Origin: JAEXNA01 sp050486105
GTDB lineage: Bacteria > Vulcanimicrobiota > Xenobia > Xenobiales > JADMJV01
DNA: 31,009 nucleotides
Reading direction: 5' to 3'
NCBI GenBank assembly: GCA_050486105.1
Contig: JBJHCR010000039.1
Location: forward strand, 1-31,009
Numbering within the stretch: the first letter of the stretch is position 1; each line of letters starts with the position of its first letter. The position numbers were made by a program, and so were the translations under genes. Below, piece by piece: positions 22,554 through 30,857 of the stretch. The notes under the pieces are model-generated. The model saw only the letters and a list, made by a program, of their open reading frames with translations. It did no database searches and was not told where the DNA came from.

Positions 22554-23393
22554 ATGGCCTCAGGAATTTCTGCTAGAATAAGACAGATGAGACCGACGAA
22601 TTTTCGTTTGAGACAGGAGCGTGCGGTGAGCCTACTGGAGGCGGTCATAGCCGTCTACCTTTTGAGCTTTGTTGCGCTTTCTGTCTTGTCCCTGACCCAA
22701 ACCGGCTTTGTCGCCCAGCGCCGCAACATGGAGATCGCCCGCGCTAATCTTGCAGCCCAAGCAGCCATCGCCGACTTGAGAGTCTGGGCGGCCGACATCA
22801 CGAACTATCAAGGCGATTGGGGACGCTATAGCAGTAGTTTTCAGATGGACGATTTCCCGGATTATGAAATCCGGGTGAGGAGTGCTCCCTCGGGGCGGCA
22901 AATCCACTCGCCTTGCTCAGAGATGGAGAGCCAATGGGAGCTCACTCCACGAGGCATGCGCACCATGCCTCGGGCCGTGATACCCGTGGAGATAACGGTA
23001 TCCTGGTCGCCTCAACCGATCGATTCCATGACGGTGTTGACCTACGTGGGAGAACCCAAACGAGATGTCTCTCAAGTGCAATTCGAAGTGGTTGGACCAA
23101 GTCGAAGGTCCCTCTCAATGAATTCGAGGTCCAACTATAGCGTGATAGCCCGAGATGGTCAGGGGCGTCCCCTCGACAATCTGATGTTTCAATGGATCCC
23201 GGACTTGCGATACCTTTCTGCCTCACCAGACTCTGCCCGGGATGGCCGGTCTTTTGAGTTGCTGAGGGACCAACTGATCGCCCCTCCGGATGTACCGCCT
23301 CCCGCGCCACCGAGGTTGAGTCCCGTGACCTGCTATGCGAGGTACGCCGGAGAGTATTTGAATGTCACCGTGCCAGGAGTGGAGTTGCCGTGA
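22554..23393 (+). CDS. Pseudopilin-like protein, GspI/PilV type
   Basis: The 279-residue protein has a prepilin leader and hydrophobic helix: ...RLRQERA-VSLLEAVIAVYLLSFVALSV. The conserved Glu at +5 is present (V-S-L-L-E), but the usual Gly at -1 is Ala and the first mature residue is Val, not Phe. The large C-terminal part ends in a proline-rich region (DVPPPAPPRLSPVTCYARY). It follows the PulF-like gene by 3 bases and overlaps the next gene by 4. It probably contributes to the tip or a minor subunit of a pseudopilus. ATG at 22587 is an alternative start. Confidence 0.75.
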   Translation: MASGISARIRQMRPTNFRLRQERAVSLLEAVIAVYLLSFVALSVLSLTQTGFVAQRRNMEIARANLAAQAAIADLRVWAADITNYQGDWGRYSSSFQMDDFPDYEIRVRSAPSGRQIHSPCSEMESQWELTPRGMRTMPRAVIPVEITVSWSPQPIDSMTVLTYVGEPKRDVSQVQFEVVGPSRRSLSMNSRSNYSVIARDGQGRPLDNLMFQWIPDLRYLSASPDSARDGRSFELLRDQLIAPPDVPPPAPPRLSPVTCYARYAGEYLNVTVPGVELP

Positions 23394-23935
23394 GATCTCC
23401 TGAACGTGGCTTCGGCATAGCTGAAACTTTGATGGCCCTTTTTCTCGTTGGGGTGATTTTGGGTTTAGTGGCTCGAGGCTACCAAGCTTTAAGTCGGCTC
23501 AATCTGGCCACCTATCAGATGTCCCAGCGGATGGAACTCACCTCTTTGCTGCAGAGACTGAGCTATGAAGTCGCGGGAGCGCTCTCGATTGAGACCCTCG
23601 GAGATTCTCTCAGGTTTCAACAGATAGACCCAACCTTGAACCTCAATCATGAACAGCTCCCCCCTGCGCGCCTCCCATGGCCGATACCCCAACCCCCGCC
23701 CACTGTGGATCTCTTGGGTGCTCCATATCAAGTGCTCACCGAGTATCGGTTCGAACCGACCGAGCATGAGATCCTCAGAACAATCTATGGAGAAACCTCA
23801 ACCGTCGCCGTCGATATCGGAGAGTTCCAACCAGTCATGGACCCAAGCGATCCCATACTGACCATTACCGTGAGGCCGAAAGAGATGACAGCATCAACCC
23901 ACGCCAGAATTTTTCTTCCTTTGGTGCAACCATGA
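23390..23935 (+). CDS. Pseudopilin, GspJ-like
   Basis: This 181-residue protein has a short basic leader and class-III-type cleavage site (MRSPERG-FGIAETLMALFL): Gly at -1, Phe at +1, Glu at +5. The helix continues VGVILGLVARGYQALSR, then a soluble domain. GspJ and GspI normally interact, with GspK, to form the pseudopilus tip. It starts with GTG overlapping the previous stop (GTGA) and overlaps the following ATG (ATGA). The subtype call comes mainly from gene order. Confidence 0.78.
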   Translation: MRSPERGFGIAETLMALFLVGVILGLVARGYQALSRLNLATYQMSQRMELTSLLQRLSYEVAGALSIETLGDSLRFQQIDPTLNLNHEQLPPARLPWPIPQPPPTVDLLGAPYQVLTEYRFEPTEHEILRTIYGETSTVAVDIGEFQPVMDPSDPILTITVRPKEMTASTHARIFLPLVQP

Positions 23936-24435
23936 GCAAGCATCAGGCCATCACCGCTCGATTGGGAAGACAGCGTCGCGGCGTTTTGCTGATTCTTGTG
24001 TTGATCCTGTCCACCACTATGTTTATTCTGGCCTCGGGTTTCTTGGGTACCAAGGCAAAGCAGAGGCAAACTGCCGTTTTGGCTCGCGATGCTTTTCAGG
24101 CTCAGCAGTTGGCCTATGCAGGTTTAGAGACCGTTCGAGTTAGGTTGCAGAACGATTTCAATTTCCCACCATCCACCATGGGTCCACTTCAGGAAGTCTT
24201 CAAATTCTCGGAACTGGTCTTTGACTTGGACGGCCGGAGAGTAGTCGGGAATTATCAAATCGCCTGCGATCGTCGATGGAGCGCTGCCCCGTATTCTGTT
24301 CTGCGAGTGAGCAGCATCGGTCAAGTCGGAGACCTGGATGGTCACCCGGTTCGCCATAAAATTCTGGCCGAGTTCTCCCTGGCCGACGGAACTAAGGGAG
24401 ACCTTATCAGCCTCTTGGACTTGGGAGCCTACTGA
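23932..24435 (+). CDS. Pseudopilin, GspK/PilX-like
   Basis: The 167-residue protein has a basic leader and hydrophobic start (ARLGRQRRG-VLLILVLILSTT). It lacks Glu at +5 (V-L-L-I-L), which is the characteristic exception of GspK. The rest (QAQQLAYAGLETVRVRLQND) resembles the N-terminal helical part of PilX/GspK. It is much shorter than usual GspK (about 300 residues). It begins at ATGA overlap with the GspJ-like gene and would complete a I-J-K tip complex. Confidence 0.75.
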   Translation: MSKHQAITARLGRQRRGVLLILVLILSTTMFILASGFLGTKAKQRQTAVLARDAFQAQQLAYAGLETVRVRLQNDFNFPPSTMGPLQEVFKFSELVFDLDGRRVVGNYQIACDRRWSAAPYSVLRVSSIGQVGDLDGHPVRHKILAEFSLADGTKGDLISLLDLGAY

Positions 24436-24509
24436 GATGTGTGCGACAATTCAGAGGTGGGGCTCACATTTGAGCATGATTATTGACTATCGTATTGCTG
24501 GAGGTGGCC

Positions 24510-26660
24510 GTGGCAAATCGCAAACAGGGAAGTAAGGGTTACAGCCTTATCGAGTTGATCGTTGGGATGATGCTGATCGCCATCGCCCTCGCACTGATCG
24601 TACCCAGCGGAAGAACCACCAAAGATGCTGCTACCACCAAAACGACGGCCGAAGATTTGGTAGCACGGTTGAGACAGGCGCGGCAAGCAGCCATCACCCG
24701 CTCAATCCCGGTTGCTGTAGCATTTCCCGCCAATGAGAGCCTGAAGCAGACCGACGAGGGGTTCCGACTGGAGGGCGAAGTTCACCCCAAGGTTGTTGAT
24801 CGATGGAAGATCTCTCAGGCCAGAACAGAAACCGTCTATTACACCGGACAATGGTCCGGCCCGAACTGGGAGACCGCCCCGGTTCTGAGGACCCCGAGTC
24901 TGCGTTTTGATCTGGACCGCTGGTTCATGGACTCCGAACCGCCTCCACTCAACATGATTGCCTTCACCCCCTCTGGCACCGCCGTCTCCAATATGCAAGT
25001 GGGCGACGGCCGTTTTCGGATCTTGGTGGCCATGGGAGTCTCCAGTGGCGGCGACAGCCTCAACACCGCTCAATCGGCCCATACCGTGTGGATCTCTCCC
25101 AGCGGAGAAGTGGGGCTCGATGTGGGAATCTATGGTGGGCAGCCCTCCATGTCCTCCACTCGCGACAGCTTGCCAATAGCTACCTACTCGCCTCCACCGG
25201 CCACCAACAACAACGCTCCCATAGTTCAGGCTATTGACCCCTTAACCACACCTGGGCCCAAAGCGTTTCCCAACGCCGTGAATCCTAAGACCAGAAACGG
25301 GAACATCATGGACCTAGACTCGGTCCTCACCCTAGAGGTTCGAGTCAAAGATCCCGATGGAGATCCCCCATACTTTCGCTGGGAAACGGTTGAAGCTGGA
25401 CGGGTGAGCGCCGATGGCACCACCTTCCAGAACCAGACCGATCTGGCTCTCTGGGGTGGCCGTTTTGCCAATGCCGGGGAAGTGCGAATGACTTGGGACC
25501 CGGAAACCGAGGAATGGGTTGGCCGCGACACTTGGACCCCGGCTCCCGGAGACCTCGGCGGAAACCGCTATCGTCTTCGCTGTGTCATCAGAGATCGCCG
25601 TGGTGGACAAGCCACCACGGGTTTTCCGATTGACGGCAACTATCTGGTGACTTCCAAAGAACCCTGGATCGTCTACAAAACCTGGAACGCCCAAGGACGA
25701 AGCGAGCTTTGGAAAATGACTCTGGACGGCTTGGAACACACCCGCTTGGTCAGTTTTCCCCATCAGAATGTAGATTTTGGGCAGTGGACTCCCTCAGGTG
25801 CAGAGATCATTGTCGGAGCAGCTGATGGAATCTATCGGGTCTCGGGCGATGGAGGAAACCTCAAACGTATCAGCGCGAACAACCTGGGTGGTCCTATCGA
25901 CGGTTGCTGCCTGTCCCCTCAAGGAGATGCGGTCTACTATATTGGTGGTGCAGCGGGGAACAAGCGAATTCGTAAGGTCTATATCGATGGTTCCACTGGG
26001 CAGCAATTGAATGTTCCCCTCACCGCCAGCAATAACGATGCGGAAACCTATCGCCGGGTCAACGGGATCAACGACCTTAGTGCCGCTGAATTCGGCAGCT
26101 CCCCCAATGAGAGAGTGGTCCTATTGAGTTCCTATTTTCACGATAATCGCGATGGTGGTTTATGGGGCACAGGCCTCTTTCGGAAGCGCCGAAGGTACTC
26201 TGGAGGCATGGCTGTGGACGCCCAAAACGGAGCTCCTACCAGCTACAATAGCCCTGGCACTTGGAGCGGAGCAGGTCAGTACCGACAAACCCCCTATGGT
26301 ATCCATATGACTCACACCAACGATTCTTCCACTCCCCACGGTGTTCACGTCCTTTATGGTTCAGCCGACGGCCTCATTCACGGACACCACATCGACTACC
26401 ACGGAGGAGACGTGCACACCACCTTCAATCGTGGTCCCTCCCTTCCGCACCCTTTCCCCCTACGTACGGGACGTCCCGATGTCCATCATCCCAAGTATGC
26501 CACCGTGTCGAGAGACAGCATGGTCTTCGCTGCCGGTCGGGGAGTGAACAGCAGAGTCTTTTACATCCCTGACATCAACAACCCCGGGTCTCATCTAGAA
26601 CTCCCACTTCATCCTCTCAACCAAGGTGCGGATCAGCCCAGCGTTTCTAGAGCGCGCTGA
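24510..26660 (+). CDS. Pseudopilin (GspH-like) fused to Ig-like and beta-propeller-like domains
   Basis: GTG at 24510 is chosen over TTG at 24483 because GGAGG (24500-24504) lies five bases upstream. The 716-residue product has a prepilin site SKG-YSLIELIVGMMLIAIAL (cleavage after G10, Glu at +5) and a GspH-like start (AEDLVARLRQARQAAITRS). Residues about 230-380 look like a cadherin/PKD-like domain (RVKDPDGDPPYFRWETVEAG). From about 385 TolB/WD-type repeats follow (WIVYKTWNAQGRSELWKM, HTRLVSFPHQNVDFGQWTPSG, GDGGNLKRISANNLGG). Pseudopilins are normally below 250 residues. It is the last gene of the pseudopilin operon, so the propeller may be displayed on a pilus-like fibre. Confidence 0.82.
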   Translation: MANRKQGSKGYSLIELIVGMMLIAIALALIVPSGRTTKDAATTKTTAEDLVARLRQARQAAITRSIPVAVAFPANESLKQTDEGFRLEGEVHPKVVDRWKISQARTETVYYTGQWSGPNWETAPVLRTPSLRFDLDRWFMDSEPPPLNMIAFTPSGTAVSNMQVGDGRFRILVAMGVSSGGDSLNTAQSAHTVWISPSGEVGLDVGIYGGQPSMSSTRDSLPIATYSPPPATNNNAPIVQAIDPLTTPGPKAFPNAVNPKTRNGNIMDLDSVLTLEVRVKDPDGDPPYFRWETVEAGRVSADGTTFQNQTDLALWGGRFANAGEVRMTWDPETEEWVGRDTWTPAPGDLGGNRYRLRCVIRDRRGGQATTGFPIDGNYLVTSKEPWIVYKTWNAQGRSELWKMTLDGLEHTRLVSFPHQNVDFGQWTPSGAEIIVGAADGIYRVSGDGGNLKRISANNLGGPIDGCCLSPQGDAVYYIGGAAGNKRIRKVYIDGSTGQQLNVPLTASNNDAETYRRVNGINDLSAAEFGSSPNERVVLLSSYFHDNRDGGLWGTGLFRKRRRYSGGMAVDAQNGAPTSYNSPGTWSGAGQYRQTPYGIHMTHTNDSSTPHGVHVLYGSADGLIHGHHIDYHGGDVHTTFNRGPSLPHPFPLRTGRPDVHHPKYATVSRDSMVFAAGRGVNSRVFYIPDINNPGSHLELPLHPLNQGADQPSVSRAR

Positions 26661-26695
26661 AGGTTCAGCTCTCTCTTTTCCCTAAAGCCTCTCAA

Positions 26696-27688
26696 ATGAA
26701 AGTGGCAGTCTTCAGCAGCAAACCCTACGACGAACGGTTCTTGACGGATGCCGGCGCCGCTCAGGGTCACGAGTTCACCTTTTTCGAACCACGCTTAACC
26801 GTCCAAACAGCTAGCTTAGCGAAGGACTTCGACGCCGTCTGCTGTTTTGTCAATGACGAACTGAATAGAGATGTGCTCCATCAGCTAGCCTCCTCCGGTG
26901 TTCGATTTATCGCCTTGCGTTGCGCCGGGTTCAACAACTTGGATCTGAGCGCACTCCAGGAGTTCGGTCTGACCGCCGCTCGCGTTCCCGCTTATTCGCC
27001 CTACGCTGTAGCTGAACATACGGTCGGCCTGATCCTAACTCTCAACCGTAAGATACATCGGGCATTCAACCGGGTTCGTGAAATGAATTTTTCCCTGGAG
27101 GGTCTCCTGGGCTTCGACCTCAACGGGCAGACAGCAGGAGTGGTGGGAACGGGAAAGATCGGGCAAGTGTTGGTGAGAATCCTCCAAGGCTTCGGCTGTC
27201 GAGTTTTGGCTTACGACCCCTATCCCAACCCGGACTGCCCTGCGGAGTACGTCTCTTTGAAGCGGCTCTTGCAGGAATCGGCCATCGTTTCTCTGCACTG
27301 CCCATTAACCCCTGACACCCAACATATGATCAATCCCGAAGCCCTATCCCAAATGAAACCTCAAGCGATGCTGATCAACACCAGCAGAGGAGCGCTAGTC
27401 GACACCCCCGCCGTGATCGAAAGCCTGAAAGCTGGACATCTGGGAGCCCTGGGACTAGACGTCTATGAAGAGGAGGGAGACCTTTTCTTCGAGGACTTCT
27501 CTGATCATGGGATTCGAGACGATGTTTTCGCCCGACTCCTCACTTTCCCCAACGTGGTGATCACCGGACATCAAGCCTTCTTCACCTCTCAAGCTCTAAC
27601 CAATATCGCCACCACCACCATGGAGAACCTAAGTGCCTTTGCTCGAGGCGAGCGGTCCGGAAACGAACTTCCGAAGCCGGAAAACTGA
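26696..27688 (+). CDS. ldhA: D-lactate dehydrogenase-type 2-hydroxyacid dehydrogenase
   Basis: The 330-residue NAD-dependent enzyme has the substrate-binding opening (MKVAVFSSKPYDERFL), a Rossmann GxGxxG (VVGTGKIGQVLV), NTSRGALVDTPAV with the catalytic Arg, LGLDVYEEEGDLFFED with the catalytic Glu, and VITGHQAFFT with the catalytic His. All three key residues are present, and the FFED segment is typical of fermentative LdhA. It interconverts pyruvate and D-lactate. It starts 35 bases after the pseudopilin operon on the same strand, without obvious functional link. Confidence 0.93.
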   Translation: MKVAVFSSKPYDERFLTDAGAAQGHEFTFFEPRLTVQTASLAKDFDAVCCFVNDELNRDVLHQLASSGVRFIALRCAGFNNLDLSALQEFGLTAARVPAYSPYAVAEHTVGLILTLNRKIHRAFNRVREMNFSLEGLLGFDLNGQTAGVVGTGKIGQVLVRILQGFGCRVLAYDPYPNPDCPAEYVSLKRLLQESAIVSLHCPLTPDTQHMINPEALSQMKPQAMLINTSRGALVDTPAVIESLKAGHLGALGLDVYEEEGDLFFEDFSDHGIRDDVFARLLTFPNVVITGHQAFFTSQALTNIATTTMENLSAFARGERSGNELPKPEN

Positions 27689-27707
27689 TCGGGGAAAGCC
27701 TTGGACC

Positions 27708-28157
27708 CTAGCCCTTTTCGGTCTGCTTCTTGAGAAGGTCTCGAATTTCGGTGAGCAGCACCTCCTCGGCGGGAGGGGACTCTGCTTCGGGTTCAGCGAT
27801 GGGTTCCTCGGCCTGCTCGCGACGAAGATTATTGATCCCCCGAACAACCAAAAACACGACGAAAGCCAAAAGCAAAGTGTTTACGGCCACAGTGGTGAAT
27901 TGCCCGTATCCCAGGACCACGACTCCTGAGAGTTTTCTCGCTTCTTCCAAAGGCAAGCCTTCGGGAACAGTACCCTTGATAGTCCAATATAGGTTGGCAA
28001 AATCCACTGAGCCGATGAGACCGGTTAAGGGCACGATGAGCTCATTCACGAAAGAAGTCAGGATGGCGGTCATAGCACTTCCAATGATCACCCCAACGGC
28101 TAAATCGATGGCGCTTCCTTGCCCGATGAACTCCTTGAAATCTTTCATTAGTGACAT
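27708..28157 (-). CDS. mscL: Large-conductance mechanosensitive channel MscL
   Basis: From ATG at 28155-28157 the protein has 149 residues, opening MSLMKDFKEFIGQGSAIDLA. The first membrane helix (AVGVIIGSAMTAILTSFVNE) carries the pore-lining Gly/Ala pattern, the second is VAVNTLLLAFVVFLVVRGIN, and a charged C-terminal helix (LLTEIRDLLKKQTEK) follows. The channel opens under membrane tension to release solutes in hypo-osmotic shock. A longer in-frame start at 28280 would add 41 residues without family similarity. AAGGAG about 13 bases before the chosen ATG supports it moderately. Confidence 0.95.
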   Translation of the reverse strand: MSLMKDFKEFIGQGSAIDLAVGVIIGSAMTAILTSFVNELIVPLTGLIGSVDFANLYWTIKGTVPEGLPLEEARKLSGVVVLGYGQFTTVAVNTLLLAFVVFLVVRGINNLRREQAEEPIAEPEAESPPAEEVLLTEIRDLLKKQTEKG

Positions 28158-28324
28158 TCCGCGTGAATTGCTCCTTGAGTGAGAATCTCCTTCGCCTGAG
28201 ACCCTGTCACTAAGCTCGTCATTCTTGGTCCACGGACCGTACTTGCAAGGTGACAGTTTAGACCAATAGGGCTCTGACAAGTTTAAATTTTCGGGTTCGG
28301 TTGACGAGGCCGGGAACCTGCGTA

Positions 28325-28396
28325 GCGGGTGGCCCCACGAAGTGGGTGATGGACGAGTCTCGCGACGCGGAGATTAATTCAGCAGCCTCCTAGGCT
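28325..28396 (+). repeat. Dispersed repeat, copy 2
   Basis: This is the longer copy of the repeat at 11858-11919. It contains two small hairpins: CCCAC-GAA-GTGGG and AGCCT-CCT-AGGCT (28384-28396). It lies between the mscL start and the next gene's start. Copy 1 lacks the GTGGG arm of the first hairpin. Confidence 0.75.
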
Positions 28397-28457
28397 CACA
28401 AGGTGCGACCTCATCAATCGAGAAGGCCTCACTCGGGGAGCTTATGAAGGACGATGA

Positions 28458-29186
28458 ATGGTGTTGAGATGGATTTGCGGCCTCTTCTTGCTCTGCAGTA
28501 GTCAGGCCTGGGGTGCGGAGCTGGTCGATCTCGAAAGACCTCAAGACTACGCCCATGTGATGGCTGTCTTCTTGGCGGTGGTGCATTTGGCCGCACCGTT
28601 CTTCAAGGCGCGCTTCGAAAAGAATGAGCGGGCTCTCACGGGGTTTGGTGCAGGCATGGCCATCAGCTATGTTTTCCTGCAGCTCCTTCCAGAATTGGGG
28701 AACGGAGAGCACGAACTCGGCCGCTTTCTCTACCTTTTGGTGCTAATAGGTTTTCTGGCCTACTTAGGTCTCCACCGCCGTTCTGGGTTTCGCATCCAAA
28801 GCTTGCCTGGATTCTGGCTCTACAGTTGGTTGTTGGTCTACTCCATGCCGTTGGTGGAAGGCGGGGGAGTGCTCCACGCGGTTTTGGTAGCCATGGCCTT
28901 GATGCTCCACTTGGCTCACTCCGATTTCGAGCTCGCTCGAAAGGACCCGAACTTCAATCGCCGCACCCGCTATATTCTTGCCAGTGCTCCTCTAGTCGGG
29001 GCTTTATGCCGACACCTCTTCATGGATCAACACCCTGGGCTACTTCTGATCGCCCTTACGGCTGGAGCCTTGATGTACAGCACCTTCGAAGAACTGTTGA
29101 CCAAGCTCGATCGACTTGAGACCAAGAGCTTTCTCCTGGGAGTGGTCCTCTACTCCTTGCTATTGACTGCAGCAGTAGGCTATTGA
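28458..29186 (+). CDS. Polytopic membrane protein, distantly ZIP-transporter-like
   Basis: The 242-residue protein starts with a signal-like segment (MVLRWICGLFLLCSSQAWGA) followed by about seven membrane helices. GFGAGMAISYVFLQLLPEL resembles the helix of ZIP metal transporters that contains G-x-A-x-x-Y/F-x-x-x-LLPE, and a His-bearing helix (MALMLHLAHSDFELA) follows. The canonical HxxxE metal-site pairs of ZIP are not clearly present, so zinc transport is uncertain. A ribosome site AAGGA lies 6 bases before the ATG. The gene stands alone. Confidence 0.65.
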   Translation: MVLRWICGLFLLCSSQAWGAELVDLERPQDYAHVMAVFLAVVHLAAPFFKARFEKNERALTGFGAGMAISYVFLQLLPELGNGEHELGRFLYLLVLIGFLAYLGLHRRSGFRIQSLPGFWLYSWLLVYSMPLVEGGGVLHAVLVAMALMLHLAHSDFELARKDPNFNRRTRYILASAPLVGALCRHLFMDQHPGLLLIALTAGALMYSTFEELLTKLDRLETKSFLLGVVLYSLLLTAAVGY

Positions 29187-29491
29187 GGATCTGGCCAGTT
29201 TAGCGTTCTCGAAGGTATCTTTTCTTGCAATCCGGAAGGCCTTTGAAAGCCACTGCGGCCCCAGTGGTCTGTCAAACAACGAATTTGGGATTGGGCCGAT
29301 GAAAGCCGAAGGCGTTCCCACTGGACTCCATCAGGTCTGATTTCATCAATTTTCGGTAAAATACAGCGGAGCACCCGCTCGCGGGTACCCGGCCCTAAAA
29401 TTGATTTCTCAGGTACCCACACTAGGTGCGGGTACCTGCCTCATCACCCCAACCCTCAAGACATTCGTTGACAGAGCACTAGCCGTGAATC
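29187..29491. other. Upstream region of the PqqD-like gene
   Basis: This 305-base gap has no gene of its own. Its right half contains three GGTACC sites in palindromic settings (29382-29391 and 29410-29438). Confidence 0.5.
29382..29438. promoter_or_regulatory. GGTACC palindromes upstream of the PqqD-like gene
   Basis: CGGGTACCCG (29382-29391) is a self-palindrome. CAGGTACCC (29410-29418) and GGGTACCTG (29430-29438) form a perfect 9-bp inverted repeat with an 11-base loop, 53 bases before the next start. The pattern suits a dimeric regulator or a transcription hairpin. Confidence 0.5.
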
Positions 29492-29791
29492 TTGGCAACG
29501 ATCGGATGGCAAATTTTGAACCCGGACCAGAAGTATTCTCAGCACCCCATGGTCACGACTCGACAAGTTGGCGACAAACTCTTTCTCGACGACCAAAGGT
29601 CGGGAATGTCCTTAGCACTCAACCCCATGGGCAGCGCTATCTGGATGGACCTGTCCACCCCGAAGAGCATCAACGACCTGACGACCATTCTCCAGGAGCT
29701 GTATCCGAATGAGCCCCAGGAGAAGTTGAAACAAGGAGTGACCGGCTACTTGAGACAGTTGCAGGCCCAAGATGTGGTCGTGAGCAGCTGA
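29492..29791 (+). CDS. PqqD-family protein
   Basis: The 99-residue protein fits the PqqD fold (HPMVTTRQVGDKLFLDDQRS, LALNPMGSAIWMDLSTPKSI). PqqD-type domains deliver a precursor peptide to a radical SAM enzyme. No radical SAM or precursor gene lies in the window, so it is an orphan here. TTG at 29492 is the first possible start after an in-frame stop; the first ATG (HPM) would cut into the domain. Its upstream region contains the GGTACC palindromes. No ribosome site is evident. Confidence 0.75.
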   Translation: MATIGWQILNPDQKYSQHPMVTTRQVGDKLFLDDQRSGMSLALNPMGSAIWMDLSTPKSINDLTTILQELYPNEPQEKLKQGVTGYLRQLQAQDVVVSS

Positions 29792-29991
29792 ATCTTTACA
29801 GAATTTTCAAGAACACCAGTTCGGGTACAGGCTCCCCTTTCTAGGCTTCCTAGGGCCTTCACCCTCACCCTCTAATGACACCCTCGGTCGACCGGCTGGA
29901 CTGGTTGTGAATATGTTTACTTTATCCGGAACCCTTCACGGATTTATTGCCATTCCGACACCATGTTCTTAACACAGTAAGAAATCGGAAC

Positions 29992-30792
29992 TCAGGGCAC
30001 AGGAGTAAAGAGGGGAGCCGGTTGCGGCTGAGGTTGTGGAGGTGCCACCGGAGTGAAGACGGGCTGAGGCCTGGGGGCAGGCTGAGGAGGCGGTTGCTGG
30101 ACAGGAGGTCGAGGACGGGGTGGGGGTTGCACCGCCGCCGGAGGAGAACTTGGCCGACTCGGCCCAGTGGGTGGTAGACTGGGCACCGTTCCCGATGGTA
30201 GAGTCACTCCTCCAGAGGAAACGGGTTGGGATGGCAGCGCCGGAATCCTTGGGAGTTCCTGCAGGCTGGGAGAGAGATCGCGGCGAGCCCCGGGGGGCAG
30301 AGTCAGAGCAACCACTTTCGGCAGGGCCTCCTTTGAAGCCAACATCAGCTGGTATTGACCTGGAGGGAGCCGATAGTAGCCGTCTCGAATCTCTAGCTTC
30401 TTTTCCTCAGGCAGCAGCGTGACATCTCCGGCTACCCAATGCTCTGCCACGACCCGAAAGGCTGCCTCAGGAGGGGTACATACTCCAAGCACTAGGGGAG
30501 GACTGGAAGCGGTGAGCAGTACCACATCTTCCTCCCAGGACGCCTTTCGGACTCGAACCTCACCCTTGTCAGCACCGCGGTAAAAGCGCCCCAAGCGCTC
30601 AGGAATCAATTCGAGCGGACCGTCCCCATCCTCGGCTCTCGCGTTATAGGGGTAAACCGAAATCTGAGCTTGGCTGCTCCAAAAGTTCGAAGGTTGTAGG
30701 ATGGGATCTCTAGGAGTTTGCCACCCCAGGATCGCCAACACCAGCCCGGCCATGATAGGCCAGGCGAACTCTTTCCCTGAACTTCGAGTCAC
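29992..30792 (-). CDS. Proline-rich exported or membrane-anchored protein
   Basis: The 266-residue protein begins with GTG and a perfect ribosome site AAGGAGGT seven bases upstream. The first 25 residues (EFAWPIMAGLVLAILGWQ) form a signal or anchor helix. A globular part of about 140 residues follows, with DGYYRLPPGQYQLMLASKE resembling a beta-sandwich PEGA-like strand pair. The last 80 residues are Pro/Gln-rich with repeated FTPV(A/P)PPQPQPQP and PRPRPPVQ. Such tails are cell-wall spanning or binding spacers. Specific function unknown. Its upstream hairpin at 30829-30857 isolates it from the next gene. Confidence 0.7.
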   Translation of the reverse strand: MTRSSGKEFAWPIMAGLVLAILGWQTPRDPILQPSNFWSSQAQISVYPYNARAEDGDGPLELIPERLGRFYRGADKGEVRVRKASWEEDVVLLTASSPPLVLGVCTPPEAAFRVVAEHWVAGDVTLLPEEKKLEIRDGYYRLPPGQYQLMLASKEALPKVVALTLPPGARRDLSPSLQELPRIPALPSQPVSSGGVTLPSGTVPSLPPTGPSRPSSPPAAVQPPPRPRPPVQQPPPQPAPRPQPVFTPVAPPQPQPQPAPLFTPVP

Positions 30793-30828
30793 TCTGAGAC
30801 CTCCTTACGAGCGCACCCAAAGTAATGC

Positions 30829-30857
30829 GAAAGGGAGGCCCATTGGACCTCCCTTTC
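30829..30857. terminator. Perfect 10-bp hairpin, probable terminator
   Basis: GAAAGGGAGG (30829-30838) pairs with CCTCCCTTTC (30848-30857) around a 9-base loop. Neither strand has a clean T-run after it. It may terminate a gene beyond the right edge on the minus strand or sit in the 5' region of the proline-rich protein gene. Confidence 0.5.

Noticed and set aside
29401..29712. 103-codon frame overlapping the PqqD-like gene
   Set aside because: It is a shadow of the PqqD-like frame, with no conserved motif.
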